A stretch of DNA of 64,000 nt from Advenella sp. S44 (GCF_002810445.1 NZ_NEXS01000001.1:62001-126000); one strand, 5' to 3'. Shown: positions 16,889 to 26,170, numbered from the stretch's first letter. The notes: generated from the letters alone by a model not told the origin. Numbers and translations: made by a program.

Positions 16889-17872
16889 ATGATATCGCGA
16901 AGGCACATGTTGCGAGCAGGCGCAGGCCTGATTGTCTCAGGAGCTCTCTCAGGGCTTCCTAAGCCAACCATAGCCGCGAAATATCCAACCCGTCCAGTAA
17001 CCATTGTGGTGCCGTACGGTCCCGGAGGAGTATCCGATGCAATGGGGCGCTTGGCTGCCTCGAACCTTCAAAGCGCATTAGGAGGAGCGTTTGTTGTCGA
17101 TAATCGAGCTGGCGCTGCAGGTATGATAGGCGCACATCGTGTAGCTCACGCGAAACCGGACGGATACACAATTCTTGAGCATACAAGTGTGTTGGCAATC
17201 CATGCCGTATTCAATAAGAAGCTGAACTTCAATATCCAAAAAGATCTTGTTCCCATATCTCTTTTGGGTAAGGGGCCCTGCATATTAATGGCATCGACGA
17301 AAACCCCATTTTCTAATATAGCAGAGCTTATTGATTATGCGAAAAATAACCCGGGAAAGCTTAACTATGCCTCTAGCGGTGTGGGCTCTACGGGGCATTT
17401 GTTTGGAGAGCGTTTTGCTCGGAGCAATAACCTAGATTTGACCCATATTCCCTACCCAGATAGCGGCCGAAGCTATCTTGCCCTGTTCGCAGGGGAAGTA
17501 CAGCTTGTATTCGATTCCGTCACCGCTCTCGAGATGATCCGTACAGGAAAGGTAAATGCCTTAGCCGTTACCTCGGAGGACAGGTGGTCGGAGCTGCTTG
17601 AGGTGCCAACTATGCGTGAACAAGGCTTTCCAGACATGACAGCAGAACTGTGGACCCAGCTGTTGGCCCCTGCTGGCACTTCTCAGGAAATCATAGAGGC
17701 CATTGCCGCGACGCTTGCTGATGCAGCCAAGAGTCCCGAGTATATGACCATTGCTAAGAGAGCAGGGATGTTAGCCATTGGGAGTTCACCGGCGGAAGCA
17801 CGCAAAGTCTTGGACGATGACATTGCAATGTGGCAAACGCTTGCCGACAATGGCTTCGAGCTCCCTGGCTAG
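16889..17872 (+). CDS. Bug-family periplasmic receptor, copy 3, with Tat-like signal
   Basis: 327 residues. The N-terminus has SRRHMLRAGAGLIVSGALSG, a twin-arginine leader followed by a hydrophobic stretch, so export may be by Tat rather than Sec. Landmarks: PVTIVVPYGPGGVSDAMGRL, VVDNRAGAAGMIGAHRVA and LNYASSGVGSTGHLFGERF. AAGGAG sits before the ATG. The next gene is a LigJ-like hydratase 161 bp on, which suggests a ligand in aromatic-derived oxo-acid metabolism. The ligand is unknown. Confidence 0.92.
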   Translation: MISRRHMLRAGAGLIVSGALSGLPKPTIAAKYPTRPVTIVVPYGPGGVSDAMGRLAASNLQSALGGAFVVDNRAGAAGMIGAHRVAHAKPDGYTILEHTSVLAIHAVFNKKLNFNIQKDLVPISLLGKGPCILMASTKTPFSNIAELIDYAKNNPGKLNYASSGVGSTGHLFGERFARSNNLDLTHIPYPDSGRSYLALFAGEVQLVFDSVTALEMIRTGKVNALAVTSEDRWSELLEVPTMREQGFPDMTAELWTQLLAPAGTSQEIIEAIAATLADAAKSPEYMTIAKRAGMLAIGSSPAEARKVLDDDIAMWQTLADNGFELPG

Positions 17873-18033
17873 CTTATGGGCGTTTGATTGGGATCGCCGC
17901 ACTTAACTCGAAACAACCCGACACCGAACTTCCAAACAGATAAACGACAAGGTAACTGTCATTTATTTTTGTCAACATTGGCTTAAGGGTTTGCAACGTT
18001 TCTGGACAGAAATTGATTGAAAAAGGATGGACG

Positions 18034-19035
18034 ATGGTTATTGATTGCCATGGACATGTAGTTGCCCCACAGAAAATTTGGGCATATCGCGCATTGCTGC
18101 TAGCCAATCGAGGGGCTGACGGTCGAGGCAAATTGCGCATTTCCGACGATGAAATTTGCGAGGCATTACATGCCCCCGACTGGGGAACGAAAGGTTTGAT
18201 AGAGTTGCTTGATAATCACGGAACCGATATGCAGCTGATATCGCCGAGACCAACACATCTGATGCACAGCGAAAAACCAGAGAAAATCATCCACTGGTTT
18301 TTGGAAGAAGTGCACAATATAATCTATCGTCAATGTCAAATGTACCCCTCGCGCTTCCGAGGAGTGGCCGCATTACCTCAGTCGGCCGGACAGCCGATAG
18401 AGCAATCTCTCCCAGAACTTCGTCGATGCGTAGAGGAGCTGGGATTCGTTGGATGTCTTTTGAATCCCGATCCCTACGAAAACTCCGGAAGCGGAGAGGC
18501 GCCACCTTTAGGTGACCGCTATTGGTATCCGCTGTACGAGTTGCTGTGCAATCTGGACATACCCGCCCACATTCACTCCAGCACCTCGCGATCGTGCCGC
18601 TGTGGCTACAGTGAACACATGATCAATGAAGAAACAATCGCCGTTTTGGGTTTGTTGGATTCCGATGTTTTTGAGAATTTTCCGCAATTAAAGATCGTTT
18701 TATCCCATGGTGGTGGAGCAATACCCTATCAACTTGGTCGGTTTGAAGCTGCATCCCAACGGAAACACGGTCAGTCTTTTCGTGAACGCCTTCGTTTGCT
18801 GCATTTTGATACCGTTTTGTATACATCCGATGCTCTTGAGCTACTGGTGAAAACAGTCGGTGTGGAACGGTGTCTTTTTGCCGCGGAATGTCCCGGGGTT
18901 GGAGGTGTTATTGACCCCATCACCAATAGACAGATGGATGATCTCAAACCACAGTTCGAAGCCATGTCATGGCTCAGCGACATTGATCGCAATCTAATTT
19001 TTGAAGGTAATGCGCGCCGTCTCTTCAAACTTTGA
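18034..19035 (+). CDS. Amidohydrolase-2 family, 4-oxalomesaconate hydratase (LigJ)-like
   Basis: 333 residues, an (alpha/beta)8 metal-dependent enzyme. The metal motif IDCHGH opens the protein; SPRPTHLM, ALPQSAG, GFVGCLLNPDPYENSG, IPAHIHSST and LSHGGGAIPY follow, then LFAAE and the terminal IFEGNARRLF. This order matches LigJ, which hydrates 4-oxalomesaconate in the protocatechuate 4,5-cleavage and gallate pathways, more than ACMSD decarboxylases. The ATG at 18034 with AAAGGA upstream is preferred. No other gallate or protocatechuate pathway gene is close, so the substrate may be a related enol acid. Confidence 0.82.
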   Translation: MVIDCHGHVVAPQKIWAYRALLLANRGADGRGKLRISDDEICEALHAPDWGTKGLIELLDNHGTDMQLISPRPTHLMHSEKPEKIIHWFLEEVHNIIYRQCQMYPSRFRGVAALPQSAGQPIEQSLPELRRCVEELGFVGCLLNPDPYENSGSGEAPPLGDRYWYPLYELLCNLDIPAHIHSSTSRSCRCGYSEHMINEETIAVLGLLDSDVFENFPQLKIVLSHGGGAIPYQLGRFEAASQRKHGQSFRERLRLLHFDTVLYTSDALELLVKTVGVERCLFAAECPGVGGVIDPITNRQMDDLKPQFEAMSWLSDIDRNLIFEGNARRLFKL

Positions 19036-19437
19036 ACAATCAAAGAGGAAACGGCGAGACATATATCTCATGTGACTTCGATCAACCAACCTTTGTGCTG
19101 CAAAAGAAAGAATATTCAAGCCAATTGAGCGATTCAAACCGGCCGACTGCTTAATATTTTTTTGATTCGAAACCGACCTTCACCGAAGAAGGCAGTATTA
19201 CTTCGTTCGGATGTGTCCAGAGCTTCGTAGTTGCTTGCGACGGGGAGGCTAGGCCGCGTTCGTCCCACCCAAATCAATTGGACTAATAGAGTCTTATCCA
19301 AGCTAGTGGCATCTCGATAGGGCGATGAACGGCATGCCCGGCACCCTGAAAGGTGTCGTTAATTATCTACCCCATCCATATGTTGAATTATAATTGATGA
19401 TGACCTCATCCGGCATCAATAGATTATAACTATAGTT
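19036..19437. other. 402-bp gap before IclR gene
   Basis: No gene seen. The end nearest the IclR start is A+T rich and carries a 14-bp palindrome; the rest shows no repeat or coding signal I can support. Confidence 0.5.
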
Positions 19438-19439
19438 AT
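19426..19439. promoter_or_regulatory. 14-bp palindrome overlapping the IclR start codon
   Basis: ATAACTATAGTTAT is perfectly self-complementary and its last two bases are the first two of the ATG at 19438. A repressor bound here would block both transcription and start-codon access. IclR autoregulation is common; binding is inferred. Confidence 0.45.
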
Positions 19440-20193
19440 GGATAAAATTCGTTCTGTTGCTCGAGTGTTGAGCGTGCTTCGTGCCATGAACATCAAAAAT
19501 GTTAGCACGCTCCATGAATTACACTATCACACGGCGCTGCCAAAATCGACAATTTTCAGGCTGCTAGCGACCCTTGTGCAGGAAGGTTATGTAATTTGGG
19601 AAGAAGGTGCCAGTATCTATCGATTAACTTCCAAAGTTAAAGAACTAAGTGATGGTTACACTGAGGATTCGCGCATTGTTGACTTGGCAAAGCCGATCTT
19701 ACTCAAAGTGACACGCGAGATCAAATGGCCATTGGCTTTGGGCTTTTTGGATCGCGATGCTATCGTAGTACGGTTTTCCTCCATGCCCTACAGTCCTTTG
19801 GCAATTTCGTCGACGACATTGGGGTATCGGCTTGGGCTTACGAATACTGCGATGGGGAGAGTTTATCTTGCGTTCTGTAGCGACATTGAAAGAGAGGCTA
19901 TATTTGATCACATTGTGTCAAAGATTTACGATACAGATGCTTTGAGATTCATACGTTGCGATCTTCGCCAGGTGATACAAGCAGGTTACGCTTTGCGGTT
20001 TGCTAACGCTATGAGCGACAGTTCCACGCTTGCAGTGCCGGTCCAGGCCGATGCAAGCGCTTTCGCCGTTTTGTCGATGACCACCTTTGGGAATGCCATG
20101 ACGAATGAAACCATTGAAAGGCATCTTCCGATTCTGATAAATACTGCAAAACAAATCGAAAAGGCAGTCAAAACCGTACCCGGTGTGGATTAA
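19438..20193 (+). CDS. IclR-family regulator
   Basis: 251 residues: an N-terminal winged helix (~5-65, with ALPKSTIFRLLATLVQEGYV) and an IclR effector domain (~75-245, with LGYRLGLTNTAMGRVYLAF and STLAVPVQADASAFAVLSM). The start has no Shine-Dalgarno site but a palindrome covers it. It follows the Bug3/LigJ-like pair on the same strand after 402 bp and is the nearest candidate controller of it. MhpR and PcaR, IclR relatives, govern aromatic-acid catabolism, in line with the LigJ-like neighbour. Confidence 0.9.
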   Translation: MDKIRSVARVLSVLRAMNIKNVSTLHELHYHTALPKSTIFRLLATLVQEGYVIWEEGASIYRLTSKVKELSDGYTEDSRIVDLAKPILLKVTREIKWPLALGFLDRDAIVVRFSSMPYSPLAISSTTLGYRLGLTNTAMGRVYLAFCSDIEREAIFDHIVSKIYDTDALRFIRCDLRQVIQAGYALRFANAMSDSSTLAVPVQADASAFAVLSMTTFGNAMTNETIERHLPILINTAKQIEKAVKTVPGVD

Positions 20194-20881
20194 CCCCAAC
20201 CAAGGGAGCACCCCTTTTCATGGTCAAATTTGGGCGCCATTCTCTAAAGTTGTTTCTGTTTAGTGTTGTAATCGCCCCGTCATACCGTGACACATTACTT
20301 AATCCATAAAATCATTTCGGCTCGACTGGTCTCCCAACTGCAAGATATTGACCAATTATTAAGAGCACTAATAAAAAGGCTAAGTGAAAAAAAGCGAGAG
20401 CAATTCTCGGCATAAAGTCACAACTTTTCTTTAATAGATGAAGGTTCATATAAGACTAAGCGAGCCGATTTACATAAGATTGACTAATCATCGGGCAGAG
20501 GCAATATTATCTTATGAACTGTTTAGCTTAGCACTACCTAGATTTAAGCGATCGCTGGACGGGTGTCTTGAGAGAATTTTTGAACAGCATTTCGAAAATC
20601 CAATAGTTGGAATTTTAACAGCGGTTGTCAACGGGCTAATGATTGATAGGGCTTCAACGCATGAAAGAATGGAGCTATGAAGAAACGAAACAAATATTCT
20701 CCGCAGGTGCATGAACGCTCGATCATATGGTGCTGAAGCACCGCCGTGGCTTATCAATAGCGGTGGGCGACGCTCGGGTGATAGCCTCGAAGGCAGTGTG
20801 TGCTGCAGCACTTTGATGATTGGGCAAGCAAACACGAGATCGAATCGGTATAAGTAAGGATCGCCGTTATGTGTGAAATAT
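20194..20881. other. 688-bp region, possible regulator debris
   Basis: No intact gene. A short + frame at 20438-20680 reads EAILSYELFSLALPRF and NPIVGILTAVVNGLMID, vaguely like the C-terminal helices of a TetR protein, without a DNA-binding domain. It may be debris or chance. Confidence 0.3.
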
Positions 20882-21937
20882 TCAGACTCTGAGGACCGCC
20901 CTACCCTGTACGTTCCCCTCTCGCAGGCGCTCTAAGGTTGCGTTCAAGTGTTCAAAGGCTACCTCCTCTACAGGAAGTGGGCGGACCGTGCCCGATTTGA
21001 TCAGATTGATCAAATCCTTCAGTTCTTGTAAGGTACCTACATAAGACCCCCTCAAGGTGATAGAGCGTTGTACAAGCGGGGGCAATTGCAATGTAATGTC
21101 CCCGCCAAAAAGGCCTACTATCACGGCCGTCCCCCCCTTTCGTAGGGAGGCGACAGCCAATTGGGAGGTGGTGGTGGTCCCTACAAAATCCACTGAAGCA
21201 GCGACGCCTCCAGCAGTTAATAGTAGTTGGTTCGTAGCCGAGTCGTCTCGGGGGTCCAGCGCCAACATAGCGCCCGCATCAAGTGCATATTGGCGCTTAG
21301 CATCGTCGATGTCCGCTACAGCGATACGCTTAAAGCCCATCGTCATAGCCAATTGCAAGCCAGCCATGCCGACACCGCCGAGGCCAAACAATAACAAAAG
21401 ATCTTTCTCTTTGTCTATTTGCACCTTTCTAAGTGCGCTGAATGCTGTCAAGCCAGAACAAGCATACGTGGCGGCCAGCGAAGGATCAATTCCATCAATA
21501 TCGACCAAGTATTTCGGATGCGGAATAACGCACTGTTCAGCATACCCTCCTGGCCGTGCCACGCCTATTGAATTTGGTTTGGCACAAAGATTCTCGTGTC
21601 CGCTGTTACAGTCGTCACAATGTCCACAACCTAGCCATGGGAACACCAAAAACGATTTGCCGATTTCGACGTCCGAAATCGGCGCATCCGGCCCTTTTGC
21701 AGAGAGACGGCCCACTATCTCGTGTCCCAGGACGAGTGGCGGCTTAATGCCACGATCCACAAGATTAAGGCGTTTCCCACCTCCCACGTCATAATATCCA
21801 TCCTGTAAATGCAAATCAGTATGGCAAACACCGCAGCGCTGAACATTTATGACAACCTCGGTGCCGCTCGGTACGGGATCTGTATAATCACACAGATTGA
21901 TCGGTTTGCAGAAACATTGCACAACGTAAGCTCGCAT
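20882..21937 (-). CDS. Zinc-dependent alcohol dehydrogenase (MDR superfamily)
   Basis: 351 residues. Catalytic zinc ligands: Cys and His in RCGVCHTDLH, His and Glu in VLGHEIVG, and the later Cys in TYACSGLTA. The structural zinc Cys cluster is GCGHCDDCNSGHENLC, and FGLGGVGMAG is the NAD-binding glycine motif. It should interconvert an alcohol and an aldehyde or ketone in the cytoplasm. GGAG precedes the ATG. It is the last gene of the minus-strand run Bug4 - cupin - aldolase - Lrp - this gene, 63 bp after Lrp. The HpaI-type aldolase two genes upstream would release an aldehyde that this enzyme could act on. Confidence 0.92.
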   Translation of the reverse strand: MRAYVVQCFCKPINLCDYTDPVPSGTEVVINVQRCGVCHTDLHLQDGYYDVGGGKRLNLVDRGIKPPLVLGHEIVGRLSAKGPDAPISDVEIGKSFLVFPWLGCGHCDDCNSGHENLCAKPNSIGVARPGGYAEQCVIPHPKYLVDIDGIDPSLAATYACSGLTAFSALRKVQIDKEKDLLLLFGLGGVGMAGLQLAMTMGFKRIAVADIDDAKRQYALDAGAMLALDPRDDSATNQLLLTAGGVAASVDFVGTTTTSQLAVASLRKGGTAVIVGLFGGDITLQLPPLVQRSITLRGSYVGTLQELKDLINLIKSGTVRPLPVEEVAFEHLNATLERLREGNVQGRAVLRV

Positions 21938-22000
21938 ATTTATCTCCGTGGGTTAAAATTTTATTCATTAGAATTCATAGCGAGTTGGTAAATTGCTTGT

Positions 22001-22525
22001 TCATTGTTCCCAAGAAGTCCAGTCCTGCCAAGTGAATGCAAATTGTCCACCAACACGTCGCTGATGGGCCATGCTAACCGCCAGCTTCATTGATATGTTC
22101 CCAGGAATTTGTCTGAGTTTGCCTAGCATTAGTTCGTGCAAACTTTTGTAGTCCCTAACCCGCAATGTAAGTAGCAGTTGCTCCAATCCAGTTGTCCAAT
22201 GCGCCACTTCAATTTCTGGTATTGCCATCGCCGCTCGCATAACCTCATCGACAGGCTGCTGAATATCGATTTGCATCGTAACAAATGCTCCAATTCCAAA
22301 TCCCGCAAGCTCAGGATTAACTTCAACCCGATAACCTCTAATTATTCCGCATTTCTCTAACTTCTTAATCCTCTCATTCACCTGGCCCGCCGATATGTTC
22401 ATCTCCCTTGCAATTGCACGCACCGAAAGTCGAGCATCCTTACCAAGAATCGAGAGAATTTGCTTATCGGTATTGTCAAGCGGATACGCCTCTGCATATC
22501 CCTCCTGGTTAGGCTGTTTGCTCAT
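22001..22525 (-). CDS. Lrp/AsnC-family regulator
   Basis: 174 residues. An N-terminal helix-turn-helix (LSVRAIAREMNISAGQVNER) is followed by the RAM ligand-binding domain (~75-150). GGAATTGAC ahead of the ATG gives the start. It sits inside the run, between the aldolase and the alcohol dehydrogenase, and probably senses a small acid of this cassette. The spacing (82 bp before, 63 bp after) leaves room for internal promoters. Confidence 0.92.
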   Translation of the reverse strand: MSKQPNQEGYAEAYPLDNTDKQILSILGKDARLSVRAIAREMNISAGQVNERIKKLEKCGIIRGYRVEVNPELAGFGIGAFVTMQIDIQQPVDEVMRAAMAIPEIEVAHWTTGLEQLLLTLRVRDYKSLHELMLGKLRQIPGNISMKLAVSMAHQRRVGGQFAFTWQDWTSWEQ

Positions 22526-22607
22526 GTCAATTCCCTTATCTCAAATAACTGACATTTTGCCATAACCGGTGACTATCGCTAAGATAGAACTCGTACCAGC
22601 ATACTCA

Positions 22608-23417
22608 CTAACTCTTCCCGCTATCAAAAATTCCCCTCATCGCCTGTTTGCAATCATTAAGTCCAGTTCCTGCAGCGGCCTTCAAGAAACCTTGATCTGA
22701 CGAGATTAAAAATCCCGTTACGCCCATCTCAGCATGGTGCTGCGCATCGAGGGCATTGGCCGCGAGCAGGAAAGCTGGTTTTTTCACTGAGTTCACCGCT
22801 GCCAGAACGCGTTCGGCTGCCGTTCGTACACGAGGAGCGTTTATCTCACAATCTCTATATGCCGCGGTCAAGTCACCTCGACCTACAAATACACAATCGA
22901 GCCCATCAACACTGGCAATTTCATCAATATTGTCAACCGCCTCTGGATCTTCAATCATTCCTATAACGAGTGCCTCACGATCGGCACGCTCAATATGCTC
23001 CCAGGTACTTCTCTGACCGTACTCGCCCGACCTAGGGGAATTAGAAAAGCCTCGCTGACCGGCGTAACGCGACGCCGCTACAACTTGGTGGGCGCATTTT
23101 GCATCTGTTATATGTGGAACCATCACGCCGAACGCTCCATCATCTAATGCCGCCAGTATCAATTCAGATCGGGCACAAGCGACCCTGACTATTGGTGCGA
23201 TGCCGGCGGCGCGTGCAGCAAGAATGCATTGATCTATCTGTGCACGACCGAAGGGCGCATGTTCCGCATCGATGACCACAAAGTCGAAACCCAACGCGCC
23301 CAGTATCTCCGTAGCATGAGATGTAGGCGTTTTTATGAACGTTCCATAAACCGGTTCGCGCCGTAGCACACGATTCCGAAAAACCTCCGCCGCGCTGTGT
23401 ATATTGGGCATGCTCAT
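22608..23417 (-). CDS. HpcH/HpaI-family class II aldolase
   Basis: 269 residues. GFDFVVIDAEHAPFG holds the catalytic His region, VMVPHITDA follows, MIEDPEAVDN supplies the metal-binding Glu, and CVFVGRGDL the metal-binding Asp. These enzymes use a divalent metal and cleave 4-hydroxy-2-oxo acids to pyruvate (or a related oxo acid) plus an aldehyde. The ATG at 23417 overlaps the stop of the cupin gene by 4 bp (ATGA) and has AAAGG upstream, so the two are translationally coupled. The downstream alcohol dehydrogenase may take up the aldehyde. Confidence 0.9.
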   Translation of the reverse strand: MSMPNIHSAAEVFRNRVLRREPVYGTFIKTPTSHATEILGALGFDFVVIDAEHAPFGRAQIDQCILAARAAGIAPIVRVACARSELILAALDDGAFGVMVPHITDAKCAHQVVAASRYAGQRGFSNSPRSGEYGQRSTWEHIERADREALVIGMIEDPEAVDNIDEIASVDGLDCVFVGRGDLTAAYRDCEINAPRVRTAAERVLAAVNSVKKPAFLLAANALDAQHHAEMGVTGFLISSDQGFLKAAAGTGLNDCKQAMRGIFDSGKS

Positions 23418-24346
23418 ATATCGGCCTTTTCTGTTTTTTGGGGCATCGGGTAGTCGTTCGCATTCAATACCCATCCCGGTTTAAGCGAGAAATCAACTCG
23501 AGGAGGGCAGAAAATATCAAAAAGCAAAGTTCCGTTACTCGAAGTGGCATTGGACGTATGGATGGCCGGCGGTGGTATTACATTCAAAGACGGGCTCTCA
23601 CAATCTAAATGCTGATCAGGAAGCCAATGACGCATATTACTCGTCCAAGGCCAGCGCATATGATGGGTCATAGTCCCCTCAAGAAGTAGCGATGCTTGCT
23701 CGAAATCGTCGTGGTGATGAGGGGAAACTTTCTCTATATTTCGAGGCCCGCTCTCCACAATCAAATTAACCATGAAGCTCGAACAACGCCAGATTCTTCC
23801 AAATCTGCCTGGCTCATCGGCGACATCCATGTTGTACCAATGGAGCTTGGCCGGGCTATGAGGCTGGGGCCAAGGCTTGAATGGAGCCACCCTGGAGTTT
23901 GGCGTCTTATAGGTTTCCGAGTTGATTGCCTTGGAGGCGAGATCGATAGATGCACTCGTAAAAAGAAAAATAAAGCGACCCGTCCCAGTAGCGGTCATCG
24001 TACTGTCACCCCGGGGCACAAAGGCAATAGAGAAACCCGGCACGTCTTCGCAACCACTGCTGCAGTCGATGCAAAAACCGGCATCGCGATCGACCGCTAT
24101 TACCACGTACTCGTCCGGATGCATATCCCGCTGGAAGATCGCGCCTTGCTCCATCTCTGCGTAACACAGCACAAAATTATTTCCTCTTGCGTACCACCGT
24201 TTGCTTAGTTCATCGCTTTCGAATGGTTCCGATTGCTTAAAATGGATACAAGAGAAAAGCCCCCAAGGGCCTTCATTCTGATTCGATACAGAACTAGCCT
24301 CGGTGGCAGTGGGAAGCGTAGCGCGCGGATCATCAATATCGTACAT
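23414..24346 (-). CDS. Double-cupin protein of unknown function
   Basis: About 310 residues. The C-terminal half contains a clear cupin metal motif (SPHHHDDFEQASLLLEGTM, ~205-225) and the second half of the barrel (IPPPAIHTSNATS, ~270). The N-terminal half has a degenerate version (MHPDEYVVIAVDRDAG). It may be a metal-dependent dioxygenase, isomerase or hydroxylase acting before the aldolase. The chosen ATG at 24346 lies 5 bp after the Bug4 stop; an in-frame codon at 24394 would overlap it. The family is not recognised beyond cupin. Confidence 0.75.
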   Translation of the reverse strand: MYDIDDPRATLPTATEASSVSNQNEGPWGLFSCIHFKQSEPFESDELSKRWYARGNNFVLCYAEMEQGAIFQRDMHPDEYVVIAVDRDAGFCIDCSSGCEDVPGFSIAFVPRGDSTMTATGTGRFIFLFTSASIDLASKAINSETYKTPNSRVAPFKPWPQPHSPAKLHWYNMDVADEPGRFGRIWRCSSFMVNLIVESGPRNIEKVSPHHHDDFEQASLLLEGTMTHHMRWPWTSNMRHWLPDQHLDCESPSLNVIPPPAIHTSNATSSNGTLLFDIFCPPRVDFSLKPGWVLNANDYPMPQKTEKADI

Positions 24347-24351
24347 GTCGT

Positions 24352-25323
24352 TTACTCTGGCTGGATTCCAGCGGCAGTCACAATAGAATGCCATTTCTTG
24401 GCTTCCTCTTGCTGAAATACCATCAATTGTTCGGAATCGAGTGGAAAAGGCTGCACATTGGCAGTAGAAATAAATTCGGAAGCGCGGCTGCTTTTAATTG
24501 CGTCTTGTATCAATGCCGCTGCGCGTTGAACAACAGACATAGGTGTACCACGCGGCGCATAAATTCCTTGCCAAAAGGTCATTGAATAATTCGGCAAACC
24601 GGCTTCACGCATCGTCGGCACATTTGGAAAGCTTTGCATGCGTTCTGTGCCGGTCACGGCAAGTGCTCGCAATCGACCAGACGCGATATATGGAGCTGCA
24701 GAGAGAATATCGAGCGCCATCAAATCTAGTCTTCCACCTACCAAGTCAATGGTGGCCTGTGCATTAGTCTTGTAGGAAACGCGCAACAAATTGATTCCGA
24801 CCATCTGACTGTATAGCTCTACCGCGGCCAATACAGTTGAGGCGCCCCAGCCGAAAGATAATTTTCCTGGATTCTGGCGAGCGGAGTCAGTTACCTGATC
24901 AATAGACTTAAAAGAGGAAGATGAGTTAACCACAAATATCAATGCGCCTTCCACAACTCCCGAAACAGGCACGAAGTCATTGACAAAGTCATATGGCAAT
25001 GATTTGAAAAGTGACTGATTAGCGGCATGTGTAGTGTTTGTTGTATGAAGTAAGGTATACCCGTCCGGCTTAGACTTTCGGACAAACTCAGTCGCTACGA
25101 TTCCACTCGCACCAGGCTTGACTGATACCACTACATGATGCTTCGTCTGAGTTTCTATGGCCTCGGCCAGCACGTGGCCCATGCCATCAGTCATACCCGC
25201 AAAGGAAGCGACCAAGTTGATTGGCTTATTTGGATAATCGGTGTTTGCCCAAGATTGATTTGGATGCAGCAGAGATCCTCCCAGTGCGCCACTCATTATT
25301 TGTATAAATTGTCGCCGCTTCAT
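24352..25323 (-). CDS. Bug-family periplasmic receptor, copy 4, with Tat-like signal
   Basis: 323 residues. It opens MKRRQFIQIMSGALGGSLL, a twin-Arg leader with hydrophobic core, then NKPINLVASFAGMTDGMGHV, VVSVKPGASGIVATEFVRKS and LSFGWGASTVLAAVELYSQ. It is more divergent than the other copies in the first loop. GAGGAG before the ATG at 25323; a GTG one codon upstream is less likely. First gene of the minus-strand run with cupin, aldolase, Lrp and alcohol dehydrogenase, so it most likely captures that pathway's substrate. The ligand is unknown. Confidence 0.92.
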   Translation of the reverse strand: MKRRQFIQIMSGALGGSLLHPNQSWANTDYPNKPINLVASFAGMTDGMGHVLAEAIETQTKHHVVVSVKPGASGIVATEFVRKSKPDGYTLLHTTNTTHAANQSLFKSLPYDFVNDFVPVSGVVEGALIFVVNSSSSFKSIDQVTDSARQNPGKLSFGWGASTVLAAVELYSQMVGINLLRVSYKTNAQATIDLVGGRLDLMALDILSAAPYIASGRLRALAVTGTERMQSFPNVPTMREAGLPNYSMTFWQGIYAPRGTPMSVVQRAAALIQDAIKSSRASEFISTANVQPFPLDSEQLMVFQQEEAKKWHSIVTAAGIQPE

Positions 25324-25699
25324 CACTTTCTCCTCAAAACACTCTCAAAAACAACAAAGACCGGTATATTTTTTATCAAAGAAACTCAATTGAATAGTTA
25401 TGTCATATATTATTATTCGATTGATTATATTAAATCATATTTTTTAATCAAATGCACATTTTTTAATAAGAATTGGTATTCATCACGTCTGGGGGATTGC
25501 AAGTATGCAGTTCGTTACGCGCTCTTATATGGCATAAAAATACAGCGGATGGGTATGAGATCTCCCTCAGTTGCCGCGAGTTTTGACGACCTGAGCACGA
25601 CTCATGTGCCTTTATTATTCTTTATTGATAAGAAAGTCGCGGCATCTTGCGTTCTGAGCAAAGAGGATAATGCCATCCTGAATAGAGTACATGGCAAGC
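25324..25699. other. A+T-rich promoter region
   Basis: Very A+T rich from about 25360 to 25480, fitting the promoter of the minus-strand Bug4 run. I see no intact gene; the right end merges into LysR remnants. Confidence 0.5.
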
Positions 25700-26053
25700 T
25701 TCACGCACTCAATTCCCACTCATATGGATTACATTGGATGCTACGTGACGGCCAAGGCTCGGTAAGAGCCTATGACGTGGGTGGTCGATTCGAACTTAGG
25801 GATGATGCTCGATGCAGCTCGAAGCGGTGCCGGACTGGCCCTACTTCCCCTCAGGCTGATCAGTGTTCATCTGCAAACACGAGAGCTTATCCGAGCACTG
25901 CCCTCCACTTCAGGACCAATCGTACCAATTCACGTATTGCGGATTCGCACCCGATATATTCAACCCAAGGTAAGCGCCATGAGACACAGCACAGAGCTTG
26001 CAAGCCCCTTTCAGTCTAATCCAGAAGTTACTCAGGGGTTTTGGGCAGGATGA
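25700..26053 (+). pseudogene. LysR-family regulator remnant, frameshifted
   Basis: One frame reads SYGLHWMLRDGQGSVRAYDV, like the middle of a LysR effector domain; the sequence then continues in another frame as VVDSNLGMMLDAARSGAGLA, then LLPLRLISVHLQTRELIRAL and TRYIQPKVSAM, the normal LysR C-terminal half. The switch lies near 25775. No winged-helix part or start is found upstream. So this is the 3' part of a LysR gene, broken by at least one frameshift and a 5' deletion. Confidence 0.65.
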
Positions 26054-26170
26054 TGCTCACCGAGCTCGTAAATAAAGCTGTGTAAACCGTCTAGCACTAA
26101 TTCTGACAGAGTATAGAAAGATCACATCGGTAGGAAATAACTTGAAGCGCGTGCCCGCTCGTCCCGATGA

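Noticed and set aside
20438-20680. 80-codon + frame resembling a TetR C-terminus
   Set aside because: Similarity is vague, there is no DNA-binding part and it could be chance; kept only as possible debris in the region note.
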